Assembly (NCBI GenBank): GCA_032164245.1
Contig: JAVMKO010000002.1
Span: forward strand, 179,186,920 to 179,250,919
Length of the DNA stretch: 64,000 nucleotides
Reading direction: 5' to 3'
From: Sternotherus odoratus
Lineage: Eukaryota; Chordata; Testudines; Kinosternidae
The first letter of the stretch is position 1; every line of letters starts with the position of its first letter. Below the pieces are notes generated by a model that worked only from the letters and a program-made list of their open reading frames with translations, was not told where the DNA came from and searched no databases. Shown in pieces: positions 44,051-56,052 of the stretch. The translations under genes and the position numbers were made by a program.

Positions 44051-46611
44051 AGACAACATGATGGCAACGTTATACAGTCACTCTTCAGAGTATAATGACA
44101 CTTTAACTGTAGTCCTCACCTCTTAGAGCCACTCTTACTCAAGATGAGAACAATTATACATAGCGTATAGTCAAAATATAACAGGTCAAAAGGACAAAGG
44201 TTCTTGCTATCTATCAAAATTGCTTTCTCATTTAGGGACAGATTGTGCCATCCTTACACTGAGTAGTAATACAGTGAGATCCATAGACAACACAATCTAA
44301 ATATGCAATGCATGGGCTATGCCTCTGGCATATTAAGGGCTAAAGGCCAAACTGAAGTTACTGAAGTCAGTGGAAAAACTTCCATTGGCTTTAATGGAAG
44401 TTGCATTAGGCCTACTTGGGTGAACTCAGTGATGAGGAACAGGTGCATTACAAAGACCTTCCTCTGCTTCAGGAATCCTGCCAGCCAGAATAGGGTTCCT
44501 CAGGGCAGAAAGATGAACACGGGTTTATCTCTGATCAGAAGCGTGTACATACTAGCCGATAGGACTGGAAGTGCCCTTTAAACCACTGACTCTGCCACTT
44601 TGAAATTCTCTAGCATAGATACCCAAGGAGGAAATTCCCATCAGGGCTACCAGTTCCATTCAAGGGGAGTTAAGGGGTGCTCAGTGTTTCTGAAATTGAG
44701 TCTACCTTACTTTAGTGGCTGAACTATAAGCATCCACATTTGAAAATGTTGGCCATTCATTTGATCATTTTAGCCTACAACTCCCAAGCAAATGAGTCTA
44801 TTTAAGGTAAATTCTGTGCCTTGTCTAGAGAAGAGACATTAATTATTTCTTCTTCTACAAGCATCCAGCCCAAGAGTTTGTTCAAGAAACTTAATGGGCT
44901 CAGTTGTGCCTTTAAGCCACAAACTATGATTGGGGGAGGTTGAATGTGCACCACCCAAGCAGGAGACCCTAGAGGCACTGGGTCAAAAGCAATTCAGTTT
45001 CTTATTGTTGGCCACACATTAGCCATCCATATTCAAATGATAACAAGCACTTCTGTTTTCTGTTAATTTTATCAAAAAAGAATTAATAGATTTGTGCAGG
45101 TTTTAATATAGCAATTTTTTTTTAAATGGAAAATTGAGCTAAAGGATGCTTTATTACCTGATGAACAATGAAATGAATTATTTTCTTCTGTGAAGTAGTT
45201 GTTCACAGTGACTCAGAACTTTGTGGACCTTACTAATCTGTCAACATAAACTGAGAAAATGAATTTGTAAGTGAACAAGTCAAGAACAACTGAGTACTTG
45301 TATTCATGTAATATGATACTTTTGCTTGCTATCCCCATTGATAGAAGCAATTGCTTAAGACATGGAAACTGAATACCTACCTAAATATCCCCACTTAGCA
45401 GTACACAAACTTCTACCTTGCATTGCAAAGGTCTGTCCTTATGATGTCAGAATATTTAAATATGAGATTCTGAATTCTCTAAATAAACTATGCATGTGTG
45501 TCTGTTGGTCTTTAACACTCTGTGATGTTGCCAATATTTTTGTAGAGTTGGGTATCATTCAGCAGTGGGACTCCTATACAGAAAATTGGGCTGCGGTCAA
45601 AAAGAGCCTATCTGTTAACAACAAAAGGACGTGCCTTAAAAGAAAACATGTCATTCACTTACATGCAGACTGTGACCTACAGTTCAACTTGCTGTTTTGT
45701 TGAACTCTCCATATGTCTTGATGGTTATCATTTAATGGTTCACATGACATCCGTCAAAACACACAGAGAGGCACAACCCCCCAGGAGAATTTATTTAATA
45801 TGTGAAACTTCGGTTTCATAATTACTGAATATGTTTTTCCTGTATCTTTAAACCTCACTGCTCATGCATTTACAACTTATTCCATTGCTCATGCAAGGGA
45901 GTTTGTTTTCAATCCTATAGATTCAGTAACAGACTCACATGTTTTTTGCCCCTCCTGTGTAAGGATAGTTAGTTTAAGCAGAAACATTTCCCACTATAAA
46001 ACTTCTAACCACAATACAGGAGATGAATCGAGATATCTTTTGTTCTTCTTGGGTCTTGACTCTTGAAGCTGGAGAGTTATTATTTGTACTATTATTTTGT
46101 TTGTATGTCATGATCTTTGATCTTTCAACCCCTACTCAGCTAAAAACCATGTTTCCTCTAGTACGAGCTGCTTCTGAAGCATCCACTTTGTCCACATTCA
46201 ACCCACGCAGCTTGATTGAGGACGCACGCCCTGTGGTTCCACAGATCCAAAACAGGAAGCAATTTAGTGAACTCTATTCACTGGAAAGGTCACATGCCCT
46301 CTGCTTAGGAAAGAACGACCGTAGCATGTATTGCTATCCAAGTGGAAACAACTTTTTGGAACTGTGGCTCAGTAACTTTTGTATCTTCATTATAATTACA
46401 AGGATTTTGTTTTATTTTCTGCTTGTCCTTTACATATGGCACAGTATTGATCTTTTGAACTATGTATTTTATATGAACAGCAAGAGATTAATAGGCTAGA
46501 GATCTACATTTAAGATTTATATGCACTGTGTGTCTGAATGCAGACACTGATGCATACTGCACAGGTCAGTGCTTCCTCATTGTGTGGTGGGGAATTAGGC
46601 AAGCAGTTCAA
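44051..46611. other. Non-coding DNA, two unexplained open frames
   Basis: AT-rich. Plus-strand frames 45362-45703 (113 codons) and 46023-46499 (158 codons) are the longest outside recognised elements. Neither shows a domain. The second has two hydrophobic segments, which AT-rich sequence often produces. I treat both as chance. Confidence 0.4.
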
Positions 46612-46803
46612 ATTAAGAAACCCAGTGGTTTGAGCATTGACCCGCTTAAAACCAGTGTTGTGAGTTCAATCCTTGAGGGGGCCACTTAGGAATATGGGGC
46701 AAAATCTGTTGGATGATTTAATTGGGGATTGGTCCTGCTTTTGAGCAGGGAGTTGGACTAAATGATCTCTTGAGGTCCTTTCCAACCCTGATATTCTATG
46801 CTC
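46612..46803 (+). mobile_element. tRNA-derived SINE with CR1-type tail
   Basis: The 5' part shows pol III box A (CCCAGTGGTTTGAGC) and box B (GAGTTCAATCC). The 3' part reads GTTGGACTAAATGATCTCTT, GAGGTCCTTTCCAACCCTGA and TATTCTATG, the CR1 3' end. A tRNA head on a CR1 tail is the published layout of the tortoise pol III SINE, which relies on CR1 for retrotransposition. This is a main pointer to a turtle source. Confidence 0.85.
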
Positions 46804-46967
46804 ATTTGTAGTTGACCCATAAACTAAATGGATGATAATGGTATACCCAATATTAAAAATACAAAATAAATGCTTCTAAAGCAGCTTTGATCTGCTAGGA
46901 AAGGGATGGGGGGAAATAAAGCTTGACTATTTTCCCCAGAAGACATAGGAACATTTGACTACTGTTA

Positions 46968-47659
46968 GAGCATGGTTAGACTGGCGCTTTATAGCGCTAA
47001 AACCCTCCAGGAGCGCTATAATTCTCTAACCTTACACACTGGCAAGGGACATTTTGCGCAATAAGTCTCCCTTTAAAGCGCAACTTGTAAACCTCCTCTC
47101 CGAGAGTGATAAGGCTTTTTGCACTAGCGCTATAGTGCAACGGTGCGAATGTGAACACCCATGAATCACTCATTATGCTGTAAGGGATCTCTGGCATGCC
47201 TCCGAGCCATGTAAGGCAATCAACAAGCCATTTAAGGCAAATTACGTCAAGTGTTGTTTTGGAAATGGGAGGAAGAATGCAGAAGTACCTTTTCAGTTTC
47301 TCTCTTAAAACTCACAGCAAATAACCACTGGAAATGCTGACAGACCGAGCTGTGTGACTTACATGCAGAGCTTGTCAGTTTCCTCTAAGGAAAAGTCACT
47401 GACAGCCTGAACTTGTCTCCCTGCGTACACGTTCCCCGTTCCCCCTCACCCCCTCCTTTGCAAAGCACGTTGCACCCAGCTGAATGCTGGGATACCTGCC
47501 CAAAATTCACCACTCCCTGTGCCGCCAGAAGCGCCGGAAATGTGTCCATGCTGTAGCGCTGAAGGGTCTAATGTACACAGGCTCTAGCACAATACCTATT
47601 GCGCTAAATGGGATGCACTATAAACAAACGCGCTACAATTCTGTAGTGTAACCTTACCC
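46968..47659. mobile_element. Non-autonomous Harbinger element, 692 bp
   Basis: Imperfect 15-bp inverted repeats (GAGCATGGTTAGACT and, from the right, GGGTAAGGTTACACT) and an exact TTA duplication (46965-46967 and 47660-47662). The left arm (TTATAGCGCTAAAACCCTCC) mirrors the right end of copy 2, and the right arm mirrors copy 2's left end, so it is an internal-deletion derivative of that subfamily. No coding capacity. Confidence 0.87.
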
Positions 47660-47662
47660 TTA

Positions 47663-48185
47663 GAGAAGGGAACAGAACTTGCAGGGAACTATGGCTTCAT
47701 CTCCATACATTTCAGTGACTAAACATTGCTAATCGATAAAACCTCAGGCATGAGGTCAATATTAGGTAAGACTGCAACGAACATCTTGATAAATTATGGG
47801 TTAGTGGTAGAGACAATGGCGAAATCTAAAAACTAAAGAGAACCTTTTCAAAAGAATTCTGTGGAGATTTTAGCCAAGTGATTCATTGGGCGTCATGCAG
47901 CAGCTTTTAGCCACATGGCACTCATTGGGAGTCCTAATGCTAAGATCCCACACACCACTTTGAACTATTAAGTCAAAGTTCTTGAAACAATATAAAAGTG
48001 TCCTTAATGCTCTTTGGCTCATACTGGACAAAAACTATTCCCCCTTTCTTTACTCCTAGTACTAACAATATTTTGCACTTACAGCTATCTTAGTCACTTC
48101 TAAAGTGCCTGCTTATCGTGTTAGTGTGTGTATTTATATATATCTATAAAAATAGAGTGTGAGAGAACCTTTTGTCTGAAGATGT
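47663..48185. other. AT-rich non-coding DNA, no feature recognised
   Basis: Nothing recognisable. Confidence 0.45.
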
Positions 48186-48375
48186 CCAAGTGCTTTGCAA
48201 ACGTTAATGAAACAAACCTTGCAACATGCACCTAGGTAAATATTATTATCCCCATTCTACAGATAATGAACCTAAGGCACGTACTTGATAAGGTCACAGT
48301 AGAAATCTAAGAACACTCAGAACTCTTTGTGTCTCATCCTGCGCTTAGCCATAGAGCCATCTTTCCCTTTTTATA
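48186..48375 (-). mobile_element. MIR SINE (minus strand)
   Basis: Reverse-complement MIR features: ATTATTATCCCCATTCTACA, GATAATGAACCTAAGGCAC and AAGGTCACAGTAG. Ancient. Confidence 0.8.
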
Positions 48376-51300
48376 GGTATAGAAGTAAAATAATGCTAAA
48401 TTCTTCTGTCAGTTGATCTAGTGGGTGGATTTCCATATTCTCAGTAGAGTTGAGTGGAAGTAGGATAGCAAAAATATATCCAACCCCTACATATTGCTAG
48501 GAGGCTCTTGATGAAGAATGGGAATTTCTGATTTCTGACTACTATAGTACAGGGTCAGGCTTCAACGAACAAGTAAGTATGTGTGTGTGTGTGTGTGTGT
48601 GTCTTCCAAATACAAAACTGACACCTTATTTATTCTCCTTCTATACAAGTGTGACATTGCCTAGAGCGCCTCTGTAAAATCAACCTGTGATTTCCTGTAA
48701 AATCAACATCAAAACATCCTGAAAGTCTGCTCCAGAGAAATGCATTTAGTAGCTTAGAAAAGCCCACTCCACCCCCAACAAGGAAATTATGTGGAACTAG
48801 AGTAAACTACTATTTTGGGTATGGAAAGATCCTGAGGCATTGCAGCCAAGATAAAACTCTATGTACCATACGTTGCATAACTGAGGTCAATGCAGTGCAT
48901 GATCCGTTTATAATAATTTAGCTCTTATAAATGAGCGGGGTCCTCATCTGGAAGGCACCAGGAGCATTATCACTTCTGGTGGCAATGGGAAATACAGTCA
49001 TCAGTGGATTTTAACATTTCAAATTATGAGCTAGGGAAGTGCTATCCCCATTTTCCTCATTAGGAACTGAACTGTCGGTAGGTAAATAATAACAAAAACA
49101 ACAGCAGCAGCAGGAAGATGCTGTTGATCTAAATGAGCTTACTAAAGACCCACTAGAAGTCTGTTGCTGAGGGAAAAATTATACCCAGCTCTCCAGTGTC
49201 CTATACAAGACAATTCTTATATTAGCCTTAGGGCAGCTCCCAAAGGGAATCTTGTCTTCTTCTCCTTGGATAGCATGTTGATCATGATATAAGCATCAAA
49301 GATGACAAAGCAGAGGAAAATTAAGGGGAAGAAGTAATCTTCAGAGTCTTATCCATCAAGGAGAGAAAGGGCCTCTCTGCTAGTGGGAGGGAAGAGAGAA
49401 AGGTGTTAGTGAAAAAAATGATTTTAACTGTTAACTGAAGGTGTTTTTGTGTCTCTCTCTTCTGGAACTTGATGTATAAGAGACAAATGAAGGGCTCTAT
49501 CTACTCTGCTCATCATCATGAATCATTATATGATTCACTGATGAATTATTATAGCATCATCTTCTTGTTATTAATAATTATTTGTATTAGCATAATGCTT
49601 AGGAGCCCTAGCCATGGACAGGGATGGGGTAAATTGTTCTGTGGAATAACAGAGTATGCCCAATGAAATACATCTGAGATTAGAAGTATTTCCTGACCTC
49701 CACAGTGTTACCAACAGGTGTCTTGATCATAAAGGATATGATGTGAATGTAGAATAATATGCCTAGATTTCAATAGAATAATCAAGATATCGCCTGACTA
49801 ACTCACTAGACATATCCTTTTGCAGCCTATCCACAGGAAGGTTAAAGTCTGCAGGAGGTAAAGAAAAGTTCATGTCTGGGTTGATAATTCTTTATAGGAA
49901 ATAAAGGGAGACCAAAGCCATATTTGTCTTTTTTTAATTTTTATTTTGAAAGGTCACAGTATATTAAAGTATTTGCTGGCATAGTGATGCATACTCCGAA
50001 TCAATAACTGAAACCTCATGTTACACAAAGGATGGTAAGCAATTTTGTTTTATAATAGGTTGCAGAAAGTGACCACACTTTGCATTTCCTGCCCTTGTAG
50101 TGGTTTTTGGCTTTCATGGTTTCCATCAATCTAAAGAAAGTAAGAGTCTAGTGAGATACAGTCTGAAGAGTAGAGAACAGAGACATGAAAAACTAACAAT
50201 AAGGTAGGAAGCAGACAGATCTATACCATGGTTCAAGTTTGTCATACTTCCGTCTCCATGTATGTTATCACCTCAAAGTGCTTAAGGCTGCTGGATATTA
50301 CTATTAACACTGAAGTAAGTATAAGGACTATATCTGAAGGTTTGCAGTGGTGAAAGATTTCCACGGAGCTCTCATACTGCCTTTAACTACCAAAATCCAA
50401 AATTAAAATGAAATTAAAGGTCACAAGTTAAACCAACAGAAGCAAGGAGATTCAATCTACTCTTTCAAGGCTAAATACCACAGCACTTAAAATATGTAGG
50501 ATCAATCACTTATGCCTAAATTGTGCCTTGAGGCCCTGGAAGACATTGAGCTTCAGAAGCAAAATTCCCTCACTGCTTCCCCTTTGCTCCAGGGTGTAAG
50601 ATTCGCTGCTGGTTTACTCTGGCTCAGGTGGGTGACATGATTTCCTGTAGGAGCAGAGAACAAAGCTCAGGTTCTGCCCACCTGCTTTGGGTAGAAGAAA
50701 GGAGGTATGCAGCATGTTCAGCCCCAAGGTCTGGGAGCCCAGACTAGTGGAAGATTCCTACCTTTTTTTCTGTGTGAGCATGTAGCCCAAATTACAATCC
50801 ATAGTGTTCCAGGACATGGAAGTTCACTCAATGATTGTACTAGTGCAACCCCTCTCCCCCCCCCCCACCCAAAATGCCCGAAACAGTACTAGTGTTCTAT
50901 ACCTCGGTACAGCAGAATAAGTGAAGAATATAAAACAAGCAGCCACACTGAATTTCATGGCTTTTTGCCATTTATGCAGGCTAACAACATTCAAATAGAA
51001 TATAAGCTCTTTAAAATAATGCCCCTTAGGGTTTTTTTTCCCCAGCAGGAGAATATGTATAAGACTTTTCCATTGACATCCTAATGGCTCAGATGTCAAA
51101 GGAAGCACAGGAGACACTAATCCATTATCATATCAGTGGAACTGTATGAAACGCTGCAATTGGCATCTTCAATGGACATTTAGAAGTCACTTTATAGGAG
51201 TGCGAGATTTGTTCATTGATATGCATGGGCTACTCCTATGGGTGGACCAGATTCAATGTCATTTTTTATGGTTAGTGTATGTCTTTAATAGTAACAAAAT

Positions 51301-51865
51301 AACGTAAGTGTATAAAGTGCATGTGTAGTTGCTGTTTTTCAAAGTGTGATAGGGTGGCTTTTATAACATTGTTGTGTTTAATTCCTCAAGGACTGATCCT
51401 TCAAGCATTTATATGAGTAACTATTTTCATGTGTATTCCCATTGTACTTAATGGGACTACTCACACAAATAAAGCTATTCACATTCATTGGTGGTTGCAC
51501 TACTGGACCCTGCGGGGGCATCAATCAAATTATATGATTAAAAAAATTAGCAAGAAAAGAGGAAAAGGGGCTGGGGGGGGGGAATAGTTAAGAGTAAAAT
51601 CCAACAGCTTTTTAGTTGGAGCTAGTCATAAAACTACATCTAAAACTACTTTTGGCTGCTCCACAATTAAACAAAATTATCCAGATGATAACATTAGAAA
51701 AAAATCCATTGTGAGGGATAACTTACATGTCAAATTTCAACTCACTCTGATTTAAAGCAGTATAATATTAAAGAGTAAACTTCAAGAGCAGCAGAGTATA
51801 CTGTGTATTTTGCCTTCTACGGGAACCAGATGAGGCTAGAGATGGCACCCCAATGATTCCCCTAG
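48376..51865. other. AT-rich non-coding DNA with simple repeats
   Basis: Contains a (GT)11 tract at 48581-48602. At about 49555-49645 (TTTGTATTAGCATAATGCTT, AGGAGCCCTAGCCATGGACA) there is an ancient dispersed repeat fragment I cannot name. A C-run lies near 50853-50866 and a G-run near 51573-51581. No exons recognised. Confidence 0.45.
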
Positions 51866-52075
51866 GCAGGTCGTTCCATTTTCTAATTGCCCCTGCTGTT
51901 AAGCAATGTTTTCTAATGACTAACCTATTGTTTTACAGTTTCAAACTGTAGTTCTGGTTATACAATTCTCAACTGCTGTAAATAAACTCTGTGCCATCAT
52001 TATATTTTTACATCTGAAATATTTTGTCCTAAAAATGTTTGCGAGGTTGAATTTGGGCTAAGCAGTACATTAAGC
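51866..52075 (-). mobile_element. CR1/L3-like LINE fragment, minus strand (3' part)
   Basis: AGGCAGGTCGTTCCATTTTC, TAATTGCCCCTGCTGTTAAG and TTTTCTAATGACTAACCT match the antisense of a CR1-type 3' region. It lies upstream (plus coordinates) of the RT relic at 52650-53130 and is probably the same insertion. Confidence 0.5.
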
Positions 52076-52170
52076 ATCTTTAACTTCTTATCATGGATAA
52101 TAAATCCTGGGTTTTTTTCCATTAAATGGACAGGTAACGTTAAATATAAAATATGCTGCTAAAAAGAATC

Positions 52171-52205
52171 CTTTCTTTTCTTTTCTTTTTTCTTTTCTTT
52201 CTTTT
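52171..52205. repeat. Pyrimidine (CTTTT)n tract
   Basis: Irregular CTTTT/TTTTC repetition of about 35 bases. Confidence 0.85.
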
Positions 52206-52567
52206 GCAACTAGGAGATATAAGACTTTTCCATTGACTACATAATGATGTGGAAATCAAAGGACGTGTAGGAGACACTGACCCATTGTCATTTCAGTGGC
52301 ACTACATCCAGCAGTGGAGGCATCCTCAGTGGAAGCGTGATCTTGACTTGTGGTTAAGGCAAGTGATCTGAGCTCATTCCCAGCTTTGCAATAGATCACT
52401 CTAATGTTTGAGAACATCACCCAGACCAAAAAATGTTAAACTTGGGTGCCTAAAGTGACATAATTGGCAATTTATGTGTGCTCAGCACCTTTGAAAGTCG
52501 GGTGACTTTTATCCAGCTTCCTATGTATGGATTGTGCTACCTATCTTCGGGTAGCACAATAATAATG

Positions 52568-52640
52568 AAAGTGTTGGTCTTGTTCTCCCTGTGTCTCAAC
52601 ATCCCTCTCTGTACAATGGGGATAATAATACTTCCTTAAG
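52568..52640 (+). mobile_element. MIR fragment
   Basis: CTGTGTCTCAACATCCCTCT, CTGTACAATGGGGATAATAA and TACTTCCTT is the MIR middle part on the plus strand. Confidence 0.62.
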
Positions 52641-52649
52641 CCACAGGGA

Positions 52650-53130
52650 TGTTGAGGCTTATTCAGTTCAGCGATGGGATCCATGGAAATGATTACCCCT
52701 TCCTTCATTTTTTTGGGTCACTTTCTCTGAAATATTTTCAAGATCTCTGTAGGTTAGAGGGGGTGTTGCTGTTCCTGCTAGGTTATTGTCTTATCTGCAA
52801 ATCTGAACACAATGTTCAGCTGATTTTATGTTTATGAATACTAAATAATACTGGTTGCAATATTGATCCCTGTGGTAATCCACCTCACATCTGTCCCTCA
52901 TTTGATGATGTCCCCTTCAAAATTATTCTGTTTATACTCTGCCAATCTTCATCCAAACAGCAGCTTTCCAATTTCCCTATCAAGTTGCTAAACTGGTTTG
53001 TATGAAAACCCTTGCTAAAATCTAAGAAGAGAACTACACTCTCTTTGGCCACCTATAATAAAAACCCTCTTTGCTCATCTATTAAAAAACCTAGAATATT
53101 TTCAGAGGGCTTTCTTATGCCTGTGGCTTG
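52650..53130 (-). pseudogene. CR1/L3-like LINE reverse transcriptase relic
   Basis: On the minus strand one frame reads VVLFLDFSKGFHTNQF, corresponding to the LINE RT motif D-F-S-K-A-F-D-T, then LDEDWQSINRII and GLPQGSILQPVLFSI, corresponding to G-V-P-Q-G-S-V-L-G-P-L-L-F. A degraded FADDT-like stretch follows near 52790. Stops and shifts interrupt it. This is an ancient CR1- or L3-type fragment. Confidence 0.72.
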
Positions 53131-53362
53131 ATGGCAGTTTTATCGTTAACTCTTGCCACTGATCACTCACGATATGTTTCTTTCCTAAGAGTTGCATATT
53201 GATCTCATTATTACTTTCTTTTGACCTAGCTGAGGGATAAGGACTCTTCTTCACACCCAGATCACAGAACAGCAGTGAAGGTGAGCCATGCCTCTGCTCT
53301 AGCCTCTTCTACTCCTGTTGTTTTCTTGCACTGGGAGTTGTTGCCTGGGGATGCATATAGGT

Positions 53363-53626
53363 AGGGTGACCAGCACTGTTCCCTCAAAGCTGTGCACAGA
53401 CACAGATCCTAAACCCTGTGCACACGGCGAAACACTGCGTGCACAAAAATTTGCCTAGAAGCAAATTTTTTGCGCACACGGCCTGTCAAAAATTAGAGGG
53501 AACATTGGTGACCAGATGTCCCGATTTGTAGAGACAGTCCAGAGTTGTGTGTCTTTTTCTTATATAGGGTCCTATTACCCTCCTACCTCGTCTCCCGATT
53601 TTTCACACTTGCTATCTGGTCACCCT
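53363..53626. mobile_element. Palindromic MITE (37125 family) carrying a hAT insert
   Basis: Starts AGGGTGACCAG and ends GCTATCTGGTCACCCT. The interior TTTTTCTTATATAGGGTCC matches the 37125 family. A 134-bp hAT-type element plus its 8-bp duplication interrupts it just after the left terminus. I see no clean outer duplication. Confidence 0.75.
53374..53507. mobile_element. hAT-type MITE, 134 bp
   Basis: Ends CACTGTTCCCTCAAAG and TTAGAGGGAACATTG are inverted repeats. An exact 8-bp duplication GTGACCAG (53366-53373 and 53508-53515) flanks it. The interior has GC-rich GTGCACACGG stretches. Non-coding. Confidence 0.85.
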
Positions 53627-53692
53627 ACTTGTCGTGATTCTACAAACCCTGTTGTTTCTTTCCTCATCTGCCACTAATCTTAACCCTCACAG

Positions 53693-54458
53693 TGTGGAAT
53701 GCTGAGAAGTCCCTGTAAGAGGGGGTACCATGATCCCTGTGCTCTCGAGCACAGAGAAAAGGACTCTTCACTAGCCAAACCACTCAACTAAGCTGTTTCC
53801 CAGCCAAATTAAGTCCTACACTCCTAGACTTCCCCCCTTTTTACCAGAGGGGTTCTGGGGGTTCCACGGCTGCCACCATCCAGGTGTACTTCCAAAACCT
53901 TGGAGGGCCCCCTGGACTTCCCCTTTACCCTAACTTTGTCTCCCTCCCCGAGAGCCAGAGTCAGACACCTGGAGGCTATTCACCTCCCCCCCTCCTCTCT
54001 TCCCGTTGAAGAGACAGGCACCGTTCCTGAGCTGATAGCCTGAGCTGATCTGTTTACCTACTCCCTTCCCTTCTCTCTTCCCAGACCGGAAGCAGAAAAA
54101 ACCTTAAGGGAATAAAACCAAATGCTTTTATAACTAAAAGATTTAATACAGAAAGAGAATAAAACAGAGATACCGTACACTTCACAATCTGGGGTTCCCT
54201 AACTCCCTTCTGAAAAGGAGAGAAACACCACAAAAAGGCACAGGCTTAATATATCAAAGATCACTTACATCAGCTAAGTAGAAATATAAGAGAAGAGCAG
54301 AGTCATCTTAATAGCCCAAGATGCTCCAAGACTCGTTTCCAGCTACATCGCAAGCCAAAATGAACTGACTTAAAACCCCTCCCTCCCTCATGGCAGGGAA
54401 ACTCTACGTCACTATTCTCAGATGACGTAAACCCTCTCCAGCCCTCTACACTTATGAC
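53693..54458 (-). repeat. Probable solitary LTR (minus strand)
   Basis: On the minus strand it starts TGTCATAAGTGTAGAGGG (54458 downwards) and ends AGCATTCCACA (53693), giving TG...CA ends. The AT-rich block 54100-54160, including GTATTAAATC, may hold the polyadenylation region. No target duplication is visible (flanks CACAG and GTCCC), so the ends are tentative. Confidence 0.42.
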
Positions 54459-55631
54459 AGTCCCTATGGAGCAGCCTTCAGTGGCATGGAGGGATTTCAG
54501 TTGCCCTGTACAGGCCCCACATAACCTTCCCTAGTCCCAAATGGACCAGCACTAGTTTGACTGCATCTTTGGCCCTCTGCAGTTTCAGAGAAGGGAGTAG
54601 GAGTTGGTCCTGCAGTCAAATGGATACTATCTGTAATGCGTAGAGATGAGTTTCTTTGTTGGTGTCCTCCAAGAAATGGAAGTGTTGCATTGCATGGCAG
54701 CCATCCCAAACCTAACGGGGGGGAAAAACGCCAAGAACAAATTGTCTTGGCTGGATGTACAAAAATATTAACACAAACACAAAAGGAGAAATGTCCCCCA
54801 ATTCAAATCTGCTTCTTCCTTAGCGAACCAGGATATGGAGAGCATATTTTAAGGATCCAACTTGCATCTATTTTTTCTATACTAAGGCTACTGGGTGAGT
54901 GGTGTTACCTTTTTGTGGACAAAAGGAAGTGACCACTAGGAGTCCTGCACTTTAAACAAGAACATTCATTAACAAAAATAACTGAAAGAAAAAAATCAGA
55001 ATTGCATTACAAGTTATTTTGGTTTGATATGTGCCAGGGCTTGTGTAGATAACCTCATACCTCCCTAGCTGAAACATACATTCTTCTGTCAATGCCAGTC
55101 TCTGAGTTTCAGGAAAAGACCAATTCTTAAACCCCTGAAGCCAAATTAAAACACAATGTGGCCTACTTTATTCCAATTTCCAACTTCCTAAATTTCCTCA
55201 TAGCCCCTCACAGATTCTCACCTGTTGTTCACCTCATTAAACACACTTTACCTTACATTTTCATTGGGTGGGGTTTTATACCCATTTTGCCAATTATATA
55301 TACCCTTGTTAGTAGACTGTAGTTTCATTGCAGGACACTGGGCTATAGGACACAGCTTTCTTAAGATACCATCAGCCAGACACACCACTGTAAATGTAGG
55401 GTTCCTTTTTATGCATCCTATTCCAAACAGAAGGACTGGCTTCCTGACAACAGGCTATTGACTTCCTGTGTAGAGCTGGATGAAATTTTGTACAAATAGT
55501 TTATTTGGCAAAAAATGTAATTTCAGGCGCTCCAACACTAATCACAAATTTGACTTGAATAGTTTTGATCATTCCTAAAATAACCAGAGGACAAGAAAAA
55601 GGAGATGGTGGTAGTGCCACTGACCTCTTTT
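54459..55631. other. Non-coding DNA, no feature recognised
   Basis: Frames at 54497-54932 lack domains. AT-rich. Confidence 0.45.
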
Positions 55632-55752
55632 AGGATGACCAGATAGCAAGTTTGAAAAATCGGGATGGGGGTGGGGAGTAATAGGTGTTTATATAAGAAA
55701 AAAGCCCAAATATCGGGACTATCCCTATAAAATCAGGACAGCTGGTCACCCT
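55632..55752. mobile_element. Palindromic MITE (37125 family), inverted copy
   Basis: AGGATGACCAGATAGCAAG at the left and AGCTGGTCACCCT at the right. The interior TTATATAAGAAAAAAGCCC is the reverse complement of the 37125 core. No clean duplication. Confidence 0.75.
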
Positions 55753-55964
55753 ATCTTTCCCTGACCAACCTTCCCCGAGCCATTAACCTACTTGTTACAG
55801 TATACACCTGGAATACAAGAGATCTCTGCTTTGGAACATGCCTGAGGAAAATTTCTTTGATTCCTCAAAAATTATGAAAAAATTCACATATGGATCAACC
55901 CTAACTGATGTTTTAATTTTTATTTTTTTTTGGAACTGCCAGTAAAACAACAAATCAATTATTG

Positions 55965-56052
55965 AAGTGACAAAGAGTCCTGTGGCACCTTAAAGACTAA
56001 CTAAAGTATTGACTTTAGTTAGTCTTTAAGGTGCCACAAGACTCTGTCACTT
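55965..56052. repeat. Long near-perfect hairpin
   Basis: The left arm AAGTGACAAAGAGTCCTGTG and the right arm ending CAAGACTCTGTCACTT pair over about 40 bases around a loop of under 10 bases. The arms also contain GGTGCC/GGCACC and TAAAGACTAACTAAAGT with its complement. The flank CCAGAATAACATGGCTACC looks like part of a wider dispersed repeat. Confidence 0.8.

Noticed and set aside
45362..45703. 113-codon open frame
   Set aside because: No domain, splice context or family resemblance.
46023..46499. 158-codon open frame as a membrane protein gene
   Set aside because: No domain, and hydrophobic stretches are expected from AT-rich DNA. No homologous pattern recognised.
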